Counted from the first letter of the stretch, positions 42,178 to 51,384 are shown. The stretch is DNA of 64,000 nt from Bacteroides sp. (GCA_019416685.1 DXWV01000037.1:62001-126000), one strand, 5' to 3'. Notes: generated by a model not told the origin, from the letters alone. Numbers and translations are program-made.

Positions 42178-43365
42178 ATGAGCGAGCATACGTCAGATTA
42201 TTTATTTTCGGCTAAAGGACAAATGTATGGCTATCTGTATCAGATAGACAGAGCATTATTGTGGCTTAGCAGATGTCCTGATGGCTCTATTATTTCAATC
42301 GAAACAGACGACGATGTTGTTGTTAGGCTCAGAAACGGAGAAAACATAGAAACAATATATGAGCAAGATAAGGCCAGTGTAAAGAAGAGGTATCCCTTTA
42401 CTAATACCAATGTAAACCTATGGAAGACGTTATCAAACTGGTTAACTTTGATAGAAACTCAAAAAATAAACATTGAAAACTCCAAGTTTCTGCTTGCTAC
42501 AAATATCCCCAATAAATCAAGTTGTATAGTCAAGACTATTTCTGCTTATAATGTGGATGAAGCTGCTTATGAGAAAGCATACTGTGATTTAATGGAGATT
42601 GCCACTACGACAAAAAGCACTTCATTGAAACCTTATGCAGAAAAACTTATTCAAACAGATAAGTCTGTTGTAATGTCTCTTTTACGAAGAATTGAGTTGT
42701 GTGATTGTCCTAATAATTACGATAGGAAAACATTTTTAGAGCAGATAATTCAGGGATTACATTTGAATGACGGGGAAACACCCCATTACGAGATTCTAAA
42801 AATGTTATACGGTTGGATCGTCAATACCTGCATGGAACTATGGCTAAATGGAGAAAATGCTTGTTTTGACCCTAAAATTCTTTGGAGCAAAAGAGATTTT
42901 TTAAAGCAACAATTTGCTCAAAAACCATTCATAGAAAAAGCCACTAATCTAATTCCCATATCACAAATAGACCAAGATAAAGAGAAGGGTAGCGTGTTCG
43001 TAAAGCAGTTGGATTTAATTTTAGCACAAGATGATGAGAAGCTAAAAGCCATACAAGATTTCTTGAGATCCAAACGAGAAAAGCACAATTATGCTCTCAA
43101 TGCCAATATAACAAAGCTGCATTTGGATGAATATGAAAATGGATTGAAAGAAAATTGGTGGCAGAACTTCTCTAAACACAGAAGATTAAATAAAAATGAA
43201 CCGGCAGATGTCGGCTATGCAATTTATTCTGACACAATCCAGCATAAAGGGCGACTTGCCGGAATAGAACCGACTTATTTTTATTTAAGTAATGGAACTT
43301 ACCATGAATTGGCAAACAAACGTTTTATTGGCTGGCATCCTGATTGGGAAGAATTAACAAAGTAG
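42178..43365 (+). CDS. ABC-three-component system protein, large first component
   Basis: A 395-residue protein that opens the operon. It matches the first component of ABC-3C conflict systems. The N-terminal part (AKGQMYGYLYQIDRALLWL, then IETDDDVVVRLR and IETIYEQDKAS) shows an acidic pair (D44-D46) and an ExxK-like set (E62-K65), a pattern seen in restriction-type nuclease folds such as DUF4297. That would make it the effector; this is inference. The C-terminal 150 residues include HKGRLAGIEPTYFYLSNGTYH. The start is 18 bases past the predicted transcript start. Confidence 0.78.
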   Translation: MSEHTSDYLFSAKGQMYGYLYQIDRALLWLSRCPDGSIISIETDDDVVVRLRNGENIETIYEQDKASVKKRYPFTNTNVNLWKTLSNWLTLIETQKINIENSKFLLATNIPNKSSCIVKTISAYNVDEAAYEKAYCDLMEIATTTKSTSLKPYAEKLIQTDKSVVMSLLRRIELCDCPNNYDRKTFLEQIIQGLHLNDGETPHYEILKMLYGWIVNTCMELWLNGENACFDPKILWSKRDFLKQQFAQKPFIEKATNLIPISQIDQDKEKGSVFVKQLDLILAQDDEKLKAIQDFLRSKREKHNYALNANITKLHLDEYENGLKENWWQNFSKHRRLNKNEPADVGYAIYSDTIQHKGRLAGIEPTYFYLSNGTYHELANKRFIGWHPDWEELTK

Positions 43366-43368
43366 AGC

Positions 43369-43857
43369 ATGAAACAGAATATCGAAATAAACGAGTTTAT
43401 AATATTGCAGAATCCGGTTATCGGCAGCCATATTCTACATGAGTTTTCTAAGCGATATTGTTCGAAAAAAAAGGAAGGAATTAAGTTGCCATTTTTTTTT
43501 ATCGTACTACCCATAGTGTTCTCAAAAGAATATTCCAATGATATTTCAACTAAGAATTTCAAAATTGGAAGCATGTTGAAATCTTTAAATAATGAAAATT
43601 TATACTGGGATACTTTACAACAAAGGATGTCTGATTTTTCAGAAGTGACCTTTCAATCATTAAATATTGCATTTGCAACATCGCTCTTATTTTACGATAA
43701 CCAAAATGCTCGTATTGTTCCTAATAATTCTAAGTCTTTTAAGCCGACAGACAAAAGAGATTATGATAAAATGATAAAAACAGCACATCGTTTAGGTTAT
43801 TGGTTTGGATTGCTTAAAGACGAAGAAATTTGCTCATACCTCAACATATCTTTTTAA
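43369..43857 (+). CDS. ABC-three-component system middle component
   Basis: A 162-residue protein between the large first component and the ATPase, three bases after the former. EFIILQNPVIGSHILHEF at the start, the KLPFFFIVLPIVF segment and KMIKTAHRLGYWFGLLKDEEI at the end are the pattern of the 'middle component' family, probable adaptors with no enzymatic motif. The stop at 43855-43857 is one base before the ATPase's start. It is expected to join the ATPase to the first component. Confidence 0.8.
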   Translation: MKQNIEINEFIILQNPVIGSHILHEFSKRYCSKKKEGIKLPFFFIVLPIVFSKEYSNDISTKNFKIGSMLKSLNNENLYWDTLQQRMSDFSEVTFQSLNIAFATSLLFYDNQNARIVPNNSKSFKPTDKRDYDKMIKTAHRLGYWFGLLKDEEICSYLNISF

Positions 43858-43858
43858 C

Positions 43859-45832
43859 ATGGACTTCAAAATCAGCAAAATTATACTATGGCCTAAAAAC
43901 CGAGAAATGACAATACGAGTAATCCCGTTTAAAGGAGATTATGTGAACGTTATTTCTGGAGATAATGCAAGAGGAAAGTCTGCAATAATATCAATCATTG
44001 ACTATTGTTTAGCAAGCAGTAAATGTAGTATTCCTATTGGTTTAATCCGAAATCTAACTCGTTGGTTTGGGATTATTATATCATACGGAGAGGAGGAAAT
44101 CCTTTTAGCACGAGAAGAACCAGGCATTGAAGTCGTTTCAAATAATATGTACATTCTACGTGGGAAAAAGATTGTTATTCCGGGGCAAATAGAAGAAGAA
44201 AATGCCAATTACAGAGATATAATAAATGAACTCAATAAACTGGCTCAATTAGCCAAGTTTGATTTAGGGGACAAAGGTGTTTCGCAGCCTGCCAGCATTA
44301 GAGATCTAATCTCATTAAATTTTCAACCTCAACATTTGGTTGCCAATCCTTATGCCCTTTTTTATAAGGCGGATACATATCAAAACAGAGAAAAGTTAAT
44401 TACTATATTCCCCTATATATTAGGCATTTTAGATGATGATTTGCTTGGGCTTAAAGAAGAATTAAAAGATTTAAAGAGTAGAGAAAAAGCATTAGGAAGA
44501 GAATTAGAGCAAAGAAAAAATATCGCTAACAATTGGCTAAGTGAAGTCAGAAGTTATTATGCCATTGCATTCGAATTTGGTCTAATTGATGGAGATTTAA
44601 ACGATAGCAGCTCTTGGTCGCCCAAAGATTATATTATTCGTCTTAGGCAAGCCTTATCACGGATAGATAAAAATATTATTCCTTTAATAAAGGTAGGAGC
44701 ATCGACCCAAATAAGCCAAAGACTTGCCGAGCTGGATGAAAAAGAATTTCAAGTAGCCGCTCAGATACAAGAAAAGAAAGAAAAACTATATCTTATTCAG
44801 AGCGTTAAAACGAGCAATAAGGACTACGGAAATGACATCTTAGTGCAAAACAGTCGATTGGAAGCTGCGAGTTGGCTAAAATCAAATATTAATAATAAGT
44901 ATCATTGCCCTTTCTGTGGAAGTAAAAGTACTTCAGCAAAAGAATATGTAGACAGTTACTATGCACTTAGCAGTGAGCTAAGTAATTTGTCCAGAAAAGT
45001 AGCTGATAGTCATAGAGTATTCAATAAGGAGATCGCGACTATAAATTCTGACTTGAATAAACTGGAAATACAGATTAATGAAATCAGAACAGAAAAACAA
45101 ATTCTATCTCAGGAGAATGAAGAATATAAGAAACAACATCAGGTCTTAAATTCAATATTTAGATTTGGTGGAAAACTTGAAGAATCACTAAAAAATTACG
45201 ATAAAATTTCGGAAAGTGGAGATTTGGAAAAGGAATTGGAAAAAATAAAGAAAAGGATTTCAGAAATAAATAAGCTATTAAATCAAGATGTTTTAGACAG
45301 GAAGCAAAAAAATATTTTAAACCAGATCAGTACGAGTATTAAGCACTACGCTAAAATCTTTGGAGCAGAATATTGTGATGATGATATTCAACTTAACATT
45401 GAAAATTTAACATTGAAGTTTATATCTGGAAATCGTGAGGATTTCCTATGGGAAATCGGAAGTGGGCACAATTTTATGTCTTATCACATTTCTACAATAT
45501 TGGCTATCCATGAATATTTGCTGACATTAGCGGACAAAAGCAAGGTGCCAAGTTTTATTATTTTTGACCAACCATCACAAGTATATTTCCCGGAGTTGAA
45601 AAAGGAAGAATTGGCGGAGGATGAAGCTGTACTCAAAGTAAAACGCATATTTAAAGTTCTATCTGAATTTAAAAATCGCACACAATCTAAAGTTCAAACC
45701 ATTATTATTGAACATGCCGGAGAAAGCTCTTGGAGTGAATATTCTGAAGATGTTAAATTGATAAGAAATTGGCATGGAGATTCGGATGACAATGCCTTAA
45801 TTCCGAAAAAATGGATTGATGCAGGTGTGTAA
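43859..45832 (+). CDS. ABC-three-component system ATPase (DUF3732, Rad50-like)
   Basis: A 657-residue SMC/Rad50-like ATPase. Walker A (VISGDNARGKSAIISI) is at residues 31-46. Two coiled-coil arms (about 190-330 and 370-500) flank a CPFC motif near 350-353 that could form a zinc hook. A signature-like EIGSGHNFMSYHIS lies near 535 and Walker B (FIIFDQPSQVYFP) near 566-578. It is the DUF3732 ATPase of ABC-3C systems, presumed to sense foreign DNA or its repair products. It starts one base after the middle component's stop. Confidence 0.85.
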   Translation: MDFKISKIILWPKNREMTIRVIPFKGDYVNVISGDNARGKSAIISIIDYCLASSKCSIPIGLIRNLTRWFGIIISYGEEEILLAREEPGIEVVSNNMYILRGKKIVIPGQIEEENANYRDIINELNKLAQLAKFDLGDKGVSQPASIRDLISLNFQPQHLVANPYALFYKADTYQNREKLITIFPYILGILDDDLLGLKEELKDLKSREKALGRELEQRKNIANNWLSEVRSYYAIAFEFGLIDGDLNDSSSWSPKDYIIRLRQALSRIDKNIIPLIKVGASTQISQRLAELDEKEFQVAAQIQEKKEKLYLIQSVKTSNKDYGNDILVQNSRLEAASWLKSNINNKYHCPFCGSKSTSAKEYVDSYYALSSELSNLSRKVADSHRVFNKEIATINSDLNKLEIQINEIRTEKQILSQENEEYKKQHQVLNSIFRFGGKLEESLKNYDKISESGDLEKELEKIKKRISEINKLLNQDVLDRKQKNILNQISTSIKHYAKIFGAEYCDDDIQLNIENLTLKFISGNREDFLWEIGSGHNFMSYHISTILAIHEYLLTLADKSKVPSFIIFDQPSQVYFPELKKEELAEDEAVLKVKRIFKVLSEFKNRTQSKVQTIIIEHAGESSWSEYSEDVKLIRNWHGDSDDNALIPKKWIDAGV

Positions 45833-45964
45833 GCAAAGGATATTTCCTGATTGGATGCCACATACAACCAGTATGCAACCACAAGCAGGCATTGTCTGTA
45901 AATCCGTAAATTGAATATTATATCTGCATACTTTCGCTTTTCAAACCCATAAAAGCGATTTATT

Positions 45965-47974
45965 ATGCAACAAGAAGATGATCTCCGGGGATTAGCAAAA
46001 GTCATGGACTTTATGCGTGCCCTCAGTATTTTATTTGTAGTAATCAATATCTACTGGTACTGCTACCAACAGATGGTAAATTGGGGTATCAATATCGGCG
46101 TAGTCGATAAGATACTTGTTAATTTCGACCGCACGGCGGGTTTATTCCATAATATCCTTTGGACTAAACTTTTTACCGTAGTATTCCTCGCTCTCTCTTG
46201 TTTGGGAACAAGAGGGGTTAAAGAAGAAAAAATCACATGGAACAAAATTATTGTGTTCCTATCAGTCGGCTTCGTATTGTTCTTTTTTAATTGGTGGCTA
46301 CTGGATTTGCCTTTACCACTGGAAGCTAACGCAGGCTTTTATATCCTTACGATGTCAGTAGGATATATTTTCCTATTGATGGGCGGAACATGGATGTCGC
46401 GCTTACTCAAGAACAACATGATGGACGATCCGTTCAATGTCGAGAACGAATCCTTTCAGCAGGAAACCCGCCTGATGGAGAACGAGTACTCGGTAAACCT
46501 GGCCACACGTTTTTATTATCGTAAGAAATGGAACAACGGATGGATTAATGTAGTAAACCCTTTCAGAGCCTCCATTGTGTTAGGAACACCAGGATCGGGC
46601 AAGAGTTACGCTGTTGTTAATCAATATATAAAGCAGCAAATAGAAAAAGGTTACTCACTCTACTGTTATGATTTCAAGTACCCCGACCTCTCTACAATAG
46701 CTTATAACCACCTATTGAACAATCAGGGTGGTTATAAGAAAGTGCCCACTTTTTATGTGATCAATTTTGATGACCCTTCACGCTCACACCGCTGTAACCC
46801 ACTTAATCCGTCATTTATGAATGACATAGCCGATGCCTACGAATCGGCTTACACTATTATGCTCAATTTGAACCGGACGTGGGTGCAAAAACAGGGCGAT
46901 TTCTTCGTGGAATCTCCGATTATACTTTTTGCCGCTATTATATGGTACTTACGTATTTATCAGGACGGAAAGTATTGTACATTTCCCCATGCGATTGAGT
47001 TCCTGAATAAACGCTATGAAGATATTTTCCCTATCCTGACCTCTTATCCGGAGTTGGAAAACTACCTTTCTCCCTTTATGGATGCGTGGCTCGGTGGTGC
47101 TGCTGAGCAGTTGCAGGGCCAGATTGCATCGGCTAAAATTCCGCTTTCCCGTATGATTTCGCCACAACTCTATTGGGTCATGTCGGGTGATGAATTTTCG
47201 CTGGATATAAACAATCCCGAAGAACCAAAAGTCTTGTGTGTCGGCAACAACCCCGATAGACAAAATATTTACGGGGCGGCATTGGGACTGTATAACAGCC
47301 GTATCGTGAAGTTAATCAACAAAAAGGGGCAATTGAAAAGCAGTGTGGTAATCGACGAGTTGCCCACGATTTATTTCAAAGGTTTGGATAACCTGATCGC
47401 TACCGCACGAAGCAACAAAGTAGCCGTATTGCTCGGTTTTCAGGACTTTTCGCAGCTAAAGCGCGACTACGGCGATAAAGAAGCCGCCGTCGTGATGAAC
47501 ACCGTGGGTAATATTTTTTCCGGTCAGGTGGTTGGCGATACCGCCAAAACACTTAGCGAAAGATTTGGAAAAGTATTGCAAAAGCGCCAAAGTATGACTA
47601 TCAACCGCAATGACAAGTCCACATCCATATCCACGCAGCTTGACAGTTTGATCCCTGCCAGCAAGATGGCCAATCTAACACAGGGTATGTTTGTAGGAGC
47701 AATCGCCGATAATTTCAATGAACGGATAGAGCAGAAAATTTTCCATGCAGAAATAGTCGTGGACAATGAACGCGTAAAGCGAGAAACCGGCAAATACCAG
47801 CAGATACCCGTAATCACCAATTTTGTTGATGAGAACGGTGTGGACAAAATGAAGGAAATGATTAAGGAGAATTATGACCGCATCAAAGATGAAACCCGCC
47901 AGATAGTCGACAACGAACTGGAAAGGATAAAGAACGACCCGATACTGTGCAAGCTGCTACCGGATCAAGAGTAA
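45965..47974 (+). CDS. mobC: type IV coupling protein MobC
   Basis: A 669-residue VirD4/TraG-type ATPase. The N-terminal 150 residues contain about four membrane helices (LSILFVVINIYWYCYQQMV, IIVFLSVGFVLFFFNWWLL). Walker A (GTPGSGKSYAVVNQY) is at about residue 205, and Walker B (SSVVIDELPTIYF) at about 461. It brings the relaxase-bound strand to the Tra channel. It is separated from mobB by about 12 kb of cargo. A terminator follows immediately. Confidence 0.93.
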   Translation: MQQEDDLRGLAKVMDFMRALSILFVVINIYWYCYQQMVNWGINIGVVDKILVNFDRTAGLFHNILWTKLFTVVFLALSCLGTRGVKEEKITWNKIIVFLSVGFVLFFFNWWLLDLPLPLEANAGFYILTMSVGYIFLLMGGTWMSRLLKNNMMDDPFNVENESFQQETRLMENEYSVNLATRFYYRKKWNNGWINVVNPFRASIVLGTPGSGKSYAVVNQYIKQQIEKGYSLYCYDFKYPDLSTIAYNHLLNNQGGYKKVPTFYVINFDDPSRSHRCNPLNPSFMNDIADAYESAYTIMLNLNRTWVQKQGDFFVESPIILFAAIIWYLRIYQDGKYCTFPHAIEFLNKRYEDIFPILTSYPELENYLSPFMDAWLGGAAEQLQGQIASAKIPLSRMISPQLYWVMSGDEFSLDINNPEEPKVLCVGNNPDRQNIYGAALGLYNSRIVKLINKKGQLKSSVVIDELPTIYFKGLDNLIATARSNKVAVLLGFQDFSQLKRDYGDKEAAVVMNTVGNIFSGQVVGDTAKTLSERFGKVLQKRQSMTINRNDKSTSISTQLDSLIPASKMANLTQGMFVGAIADNFNERIEQKIFHAEIVVDNERVKRETGKYQQIPVITNFVDENGVDKMKEMIKENYDRIKDETRQIVDNELERIKNDPILCKLLPDQE

Positions 47975-47980
47975 TAAGAT

Positions 47981-48010
47981 AAAAAATCCAGCAATTATGC
48001 TGGATTTTTT
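47981..48010. terminator. bidirectional terminator between mobC and the toxin gene
   Basis: AAATCCAGCA and TGCTGGATTT form a 10-bp stem with ATTA in the loop, with A-runs and T-runs on the two sides. It lies 7 bases past mobC on the + strand and 10 past the frameshifted toxin frame on the minus strand. Both need it. Confidence 0.85.
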
Positions 48011-48019
48011 ACGAATAAC

Positions 48020-48540
48020 TTATATGATTCCAAATTCTCTCTTTTCTGCATTTGACAAAACATCAGTATCAACTAAAAATGGTTCTATATAACTCCAATC
48101 ATCGTCAGTTATTTTCCCACAATATTTCCCCTTCGTTAGTATCTTGGTATCTTGTTTCTGGGCACGCGGAATAACTGGCTACAATCTAACCAACTATTAT
48201 AATCCAATATCGTAGGATAATCACTCCCTTTAAGTGGATATTGGCAGGCACCAAGTTCAGGAGTTGTTTCATTGGGATCAGTATTAATAAGCAAAGATCC
48301 GATAATGGAACCATCAATCGCAATACCAACAATTGTTATAAATTTATCCTGATCAGGGTATCCACCTTTTACGACCAAGCCTTCATCCTCCGACAATGGG
48401 ACAAAAAGAATCTGACCTTTCTGCAAGTTTTCTTCTTTAGCTGCGGGAAACTGTCTTTTCTTTTTTTTAGGGTTCTTGGGTTTTTGTGGTAGAGTTCGTC
48501 CAGTTAGCTTTGCAAGCTGTTCTGCCATAGATTCTTTCAT
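48020..48540 (-). pseudogene. probable Panacea-partner toxin broken by a one-base frameshift
   Basis: The frame from ATG at 48540 (MKESMAEQLAKLTGR) runs 134 codons to a stop at 48136. Its end reads WLDCSQLFRVPRNKIPRY. One base shifted, just after FRVP, the sequence continues for 45 more codons (KILTKGKYCGKITDDDWSYI to FGII) and ends at 48020, ten bases before the terminator. One missing C in the CCC run would explain it. The N-terminal half resembles a MazF/PemK-like toxin (ILFVPLSEDEGLVVKGGYP). Its ATG overlaps the antitoxin stop (ATGA). Confidence 0.65.
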
Positions 48541-49115
48541 CCTCGACAAAATGCTTCAAAGGTTTGCGCCTGACGAATATGATTAAGAATTTGATCGCTT
48601 GCTCCTCCTGCACGAGCAATGCTGACAAGAGGCATATAATTATCTCTTGGGTCATCTTCAGCTCTTTTGTTTGCAGCAGCCCATGCTTCATCATGTGAAT
48701 CATCAGAGAGTTGTGCGGGAGTTTTTCCTTTACAACGATTAATTATCTTGTTGATAATAACAACTTCAGCACCCGCAAGCTGATCCATATCAGGATCGTT
48801 CTTTGCTGTCACAAATCGGACGCTATCCTTTTCTTCAACGATAAATGATGAATCAAAATTTTTTATATCGTCCGTCGCATTTGCAAAATCACTCAATGCA
48901 CTACAAAATGCAGCGTATGTAAATGAGGGCACTGGACCTCTTCGTAAGGCACGAAAAGAATCTTTAAACATAGGTTTGCCATATTGAACCAAATACTCTT
49001 TCTGAGAAAAATACATATTCTTGAAAAGAGTAATAAAATCCAATGTTCCACCTGATTCTTTCAATACATAGAGAATCAAGGCTTTAATTTTACTTATATC
49101 ATAAGTTGCTTTCAT
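48537..49115 (-). CDS. Panacea-domain antitoxin (DUF4065/SocA-like)
   Basis: A 192-residue protein. The N-terminal 100 residues (KALILYVLKESGGTLDFITL, FKNMYFSQKEYLVQYGKPMF, SFRALRRGPVPSFTYAAFCS) match the Panacea (DUF4065) antitoxin domain, known to neutralise many toxin types. The C-terminal part is helical and acidic. It lies first in a two-gene operon with the downstream toxin, whose start overlaps its stop. The promoter just upstream carries an inverted repeat that it could bind, giving autoregulation. Confidence 0.75.
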   Translation of the reverse strand: MKATYDISKIKALILYVLKESGGTLDFITLFKNMYFSQKEYLVQYGKPMFKDSFRALRRGPVPSFTYAAFCSALSDFANATDDIKNFDSSFIVEEKDSVRFVTAKNDPDMDQLAGAEVVIINKIINRCKGKTPAQLSDDSHDEAWAAANKRAEDDPRDNYMPLVSIARAGGASDQILNHIRQAQTFEAFCRG

Positions 49116-49140
49116 ATACTTGTGCTATACAAAATAATCC

Positions 49141-49173
49141 GCAAATATACAACAATAACAACATATTTGCAAG
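49141..49173 (-). promoter_or_regulatory. Panacea operon promoter with overlapping inverted repeat
   Basis: On the minus strand, CTTG (one mismatch to TTTG) and TATATTTG are separated by exactly 20 bases. GCAAATAT (49141-49148) and ATATTTGC (49163-49170) form an exact inverted repeat with a 14-base gap that covers most of the -7 box and one base of the -33 box. An antitoxin or toxin complex bound here would shut the operon. Confidence 0.65.
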
Positions 49174-49208
49174 AAAAGTTTTTGATTTATTTCTATTCCC
49201 GTTCAGTA

Positions 49209-49601
49209 TCAATTCAAATACTTACCCGCATCACCACCAAACAAGGAGTAATCCACCCCTACATTAGTAGCTTTTAAATTGAATTTCCTCACTATCTCAT
49301 CCAACAGGTTTTCATCTAAATGCAGGAACACCCCGAACGACGGGTAATCCGTCAGCCCGAATCCAATCATTATCCCGTCTTTTTCTTCTTCCATTTCCTG
49401 CATAAACACGAAATAATTGTGCGGATTGGCTCCGTCCATATTGAACATTATTTCCTTATCCGACAACTCCGGCGGAGTAACCCCTTCGGGCATCAACTTG
49501 TAATAATCGTAATCCACCCAACCCCGGTTACGGTATGCCGAGAACAGTTCCCTTAACTGCTCTGTTGTCAGATGCTTTATAGAATAAAATTGTTCAATCA
49601 T
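49209..49601 (-). CDS. small soluble protein of unknown function
   Basis: A 130-residue acidic protein starting MIEQFYSIKHLTTEQLRELF. It has an N-terminal helical part and a beta part (DGIMIGFGLTDYPSFGVFLH). Its ATG overlaps the end of another coding-looking frame upstream (ATGATTGA, stop at 49594). No family is recognised. Confidence 0.6.
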   Translation of the reverse strand: MIEQFYSIKHLTTEQLRELFSAYRNRGWVDYDYYKLMPEGVTPPELSDKEIMFNMDGANPHNYFVFMQEMEEEKDGIMIGFGLTDYPSFGVFLHLDENLLDEIVRKFNLKATNVGVDYSLFGGDAGKYLN

Positions 49602-49758
49602 ACCTTAAAAATATCTCTCCCCAAATGTAGGCATATTCCCCGATATGAGGAAAAACCACCCGCCTAATTTCTTCCGGTCGTAAGACTTTGATGCCACAAG
49701 TCGCCAGTTGTTTGCCGGAAGCCTCCGCAGGCGTAATACCTCTTTGCCAGTCAATAGG
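49594..49758 (-). CDS. coding-looking frame of 54 codons without a standard start
   Basis: A frame reading DWQRGITPAEASGKQLATCG and later FPHIGEYAYIWGEIFLRYD ends at 49594, overlapping the next gene's ATG. The composition is convincingly protein-like, and the other frames are broken. No ATG, GTG or TTG opens it near its 5' end; the first options are ATT at 49755 or a GTG far downstream. It may be the 3' remainder of a gene whose start was lost to the upstream rearrangement. Between 49759 and 49814 nothing else is seen. Confidence 0.4.
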   Translation of the reverse strand, partial: PIDWQRGITPAEASGKQLATCGIKVLRPEEIRRVVFPHIGEYAYIWGEIFLRYD

Positions 49759-49814
49759 TTACATCTAATTTCGCCATGCACTGATATTGGTGCAAACTAA
49801 AAACATTCGTAAAT

Positions 49815-51350
49815 ATGGACGAAAAATTAAAGAACGATGCCAAAAAAATAATGCTCGTTCAAGATGCAAATAGCGGCCAACTGAAAGCCGTTACCGATGT
49901 GGATAAGGACGGAAACATTCAGACCGTCGAACCCACTAAAGCGAATCTGGCTTCCCTGTTGAATGTGAACACGAACGATTCTTTCATTGAAGCCTTTTTC
50001 AAAAAGATGATGGAGCAGGCGGATAATCCGGCACATTCAGGATTATCCAATCCTATCAACAAGGTCTTTATCATGACTGAGAGTGTTTTCAACAAACTCG
50101 TCAAAATGAACTTCCCGCCCGAAGAACTGGAAAAGTACCGTGTCGATCCGGCAGCAGAACTGGCAGCCCGACAAGGACAAAACCTCAAAGTACAGCAGGG
50201 TGGCGGCGACACCACTTCCCAATCAGCGTTTCAACCGATGGATGTAAGTAAAATCGACCGGGCGGATTTGGAACGCAAAGGGATTAAGTGGGAAGATGTG
50301 GAGCCGCACCTGAAAGCGATGTCCTACGGCCATAAATCCAACAAGATGGCTGAAATGAATCCCGAAATGGAGCCGGGCGGTATGCGCGTCCCCACAAAAG
50401 GACGTATCTCGCTGGAAGAACAACCGGACGGCTCAATCAAGGCTATTCCACATTACCATCAGGAAAAACCGAATCTGGATGTACCCCTGCATGGGACAAA
50501 GCTCGATGATGAAGCAAAAGCCAATCTACTGGCAACGGGCAATGCCGGAAAAGTAGTCGAACTGGAACTAACTCCCGGCAAGAAAGAACCCTGTTATGTT
50601 ACCCTCGACAAAATGACCAACGGATTGGAAGTTCTGCCAATCAGCCAGATTGGGCCGATTGACAAAATTAAAGGCGTCGAACTTACCGAAGGACAGAAGT
50701 TGGACTTTGCCGCAGGACGGAAAGTGTTAGTCGAGGGTATGACCTCACGCAGCGGGACTAAATTCGACGGCTACGTTCAGGTTAATGCTTCCGATAAGAA
50801 ATTCGATTTTACCTATGACGGCTTAGACCATAACCGCTATGCCCAGGAGAATAAAGAAATCCGCCAGCAGAAGAAAGCGGAAGGCCGGGAAACAAAAAAG
50901 GAAGTTTCACAGGGCGAAGACAAAAAAGAAATTTTTATCCCTAAAAAACTGTTGGGAGTTGAGCTTGACGAAAAGCAGATTAAATCATTAGAAGCAGGTA
51001 AAGCCACCTATGTAAGAGCCATGATGAAAGACGGGCAGGATCAGCCTTTCAATGCGTGGGTTAAACCAAACTACGAAAAAGGCAAGCTGGATTTTTACAA
51101 ATGGAATCCCGACTACGCCAAAAAGCAGGGTGCAACGGTAAAACCCGCCGAAGAAAGCAAAACTCAGGTAGCCGTCAATTCCGAGGGTAAGACCAATGAA
51201 GCTACCAAGAAAGTGGACAAACCTCTCCAACAGGGGCAACAGAAACCGACCGAAAGCCAGCAGAAAAAGCAGGACGAAAACAAGCAGCGGCAAAATCCTC
51301 AAAAACGGCAATCAGCACCTAAAACAAGGAAAAGCCGTGGGGTTTCCTAA
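49815..51350 (+). CDS. DUF4099/DUF3945-domain protein
   Basis: A 511-residue protein found with topoisomerase and helicase genes in Bacteroidales elements. An N-terminal part has the AARQGQNLKVQQGG segment and DUF4099-like DVSKIDRADLERKGIKW. A DUF3945-type repeat appears as GVELTEGQKLDFAAGRKVLV and again GVELDEKQIKSLEAGKATYV, each followed by a beta module. The last 80 residues are Gln/Lys-rich and disordered. The role is unknown; it lies 34 bases before the topoisomerase gene. Confidence 0.8.
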   Translation: MDEKLKNDAKKIMLVQDANSGQLKAVTDVDKDGNIQTVEPTKANLASLLNVNTNDSFIEAFFKKMMEQADNPAHSGLSNPINKVFIMTESVFNKLVKMNFPPEELEKYRVDPAAELAARQGQNLKVQQGGGDTTSQSAFQPMDVSKIDRADLERKGIKWEDVEPHLKAMSYGHKSNKMAEMNPEMEPGGMRVPTKGRISLEEQPDGSIKAIPHYHQEKPNLDVPLHGTKLDDEAKANLLATGNAGKVVELELTPGKKEPCYVTLDKMTNGLEVLPISQIGPIDKIKGVELTEGQKLDFAAGRKVLVEGMTSRSGTKFDGYVQVNASDKKFDFTYDGLDHNRYAQENKEIRQQKKAEGRETKKEVSQGEDKKEIFIPKKLLGVELDEKQIKSLEAGKATYVRAMMKDGQDQPFNAWVKPNYEKGKLDFYKWNPDYAKKQGATVKPAEESKTQVAVNSEGKTNEATKKVDKPLQQGQQKPTESQQKKQDENKQRQNPQKRQSAPKTRKSRGVS

Positions 51351-51384
51351 TTCATTTAATTAACAATCAAAAAATAAAATCACA

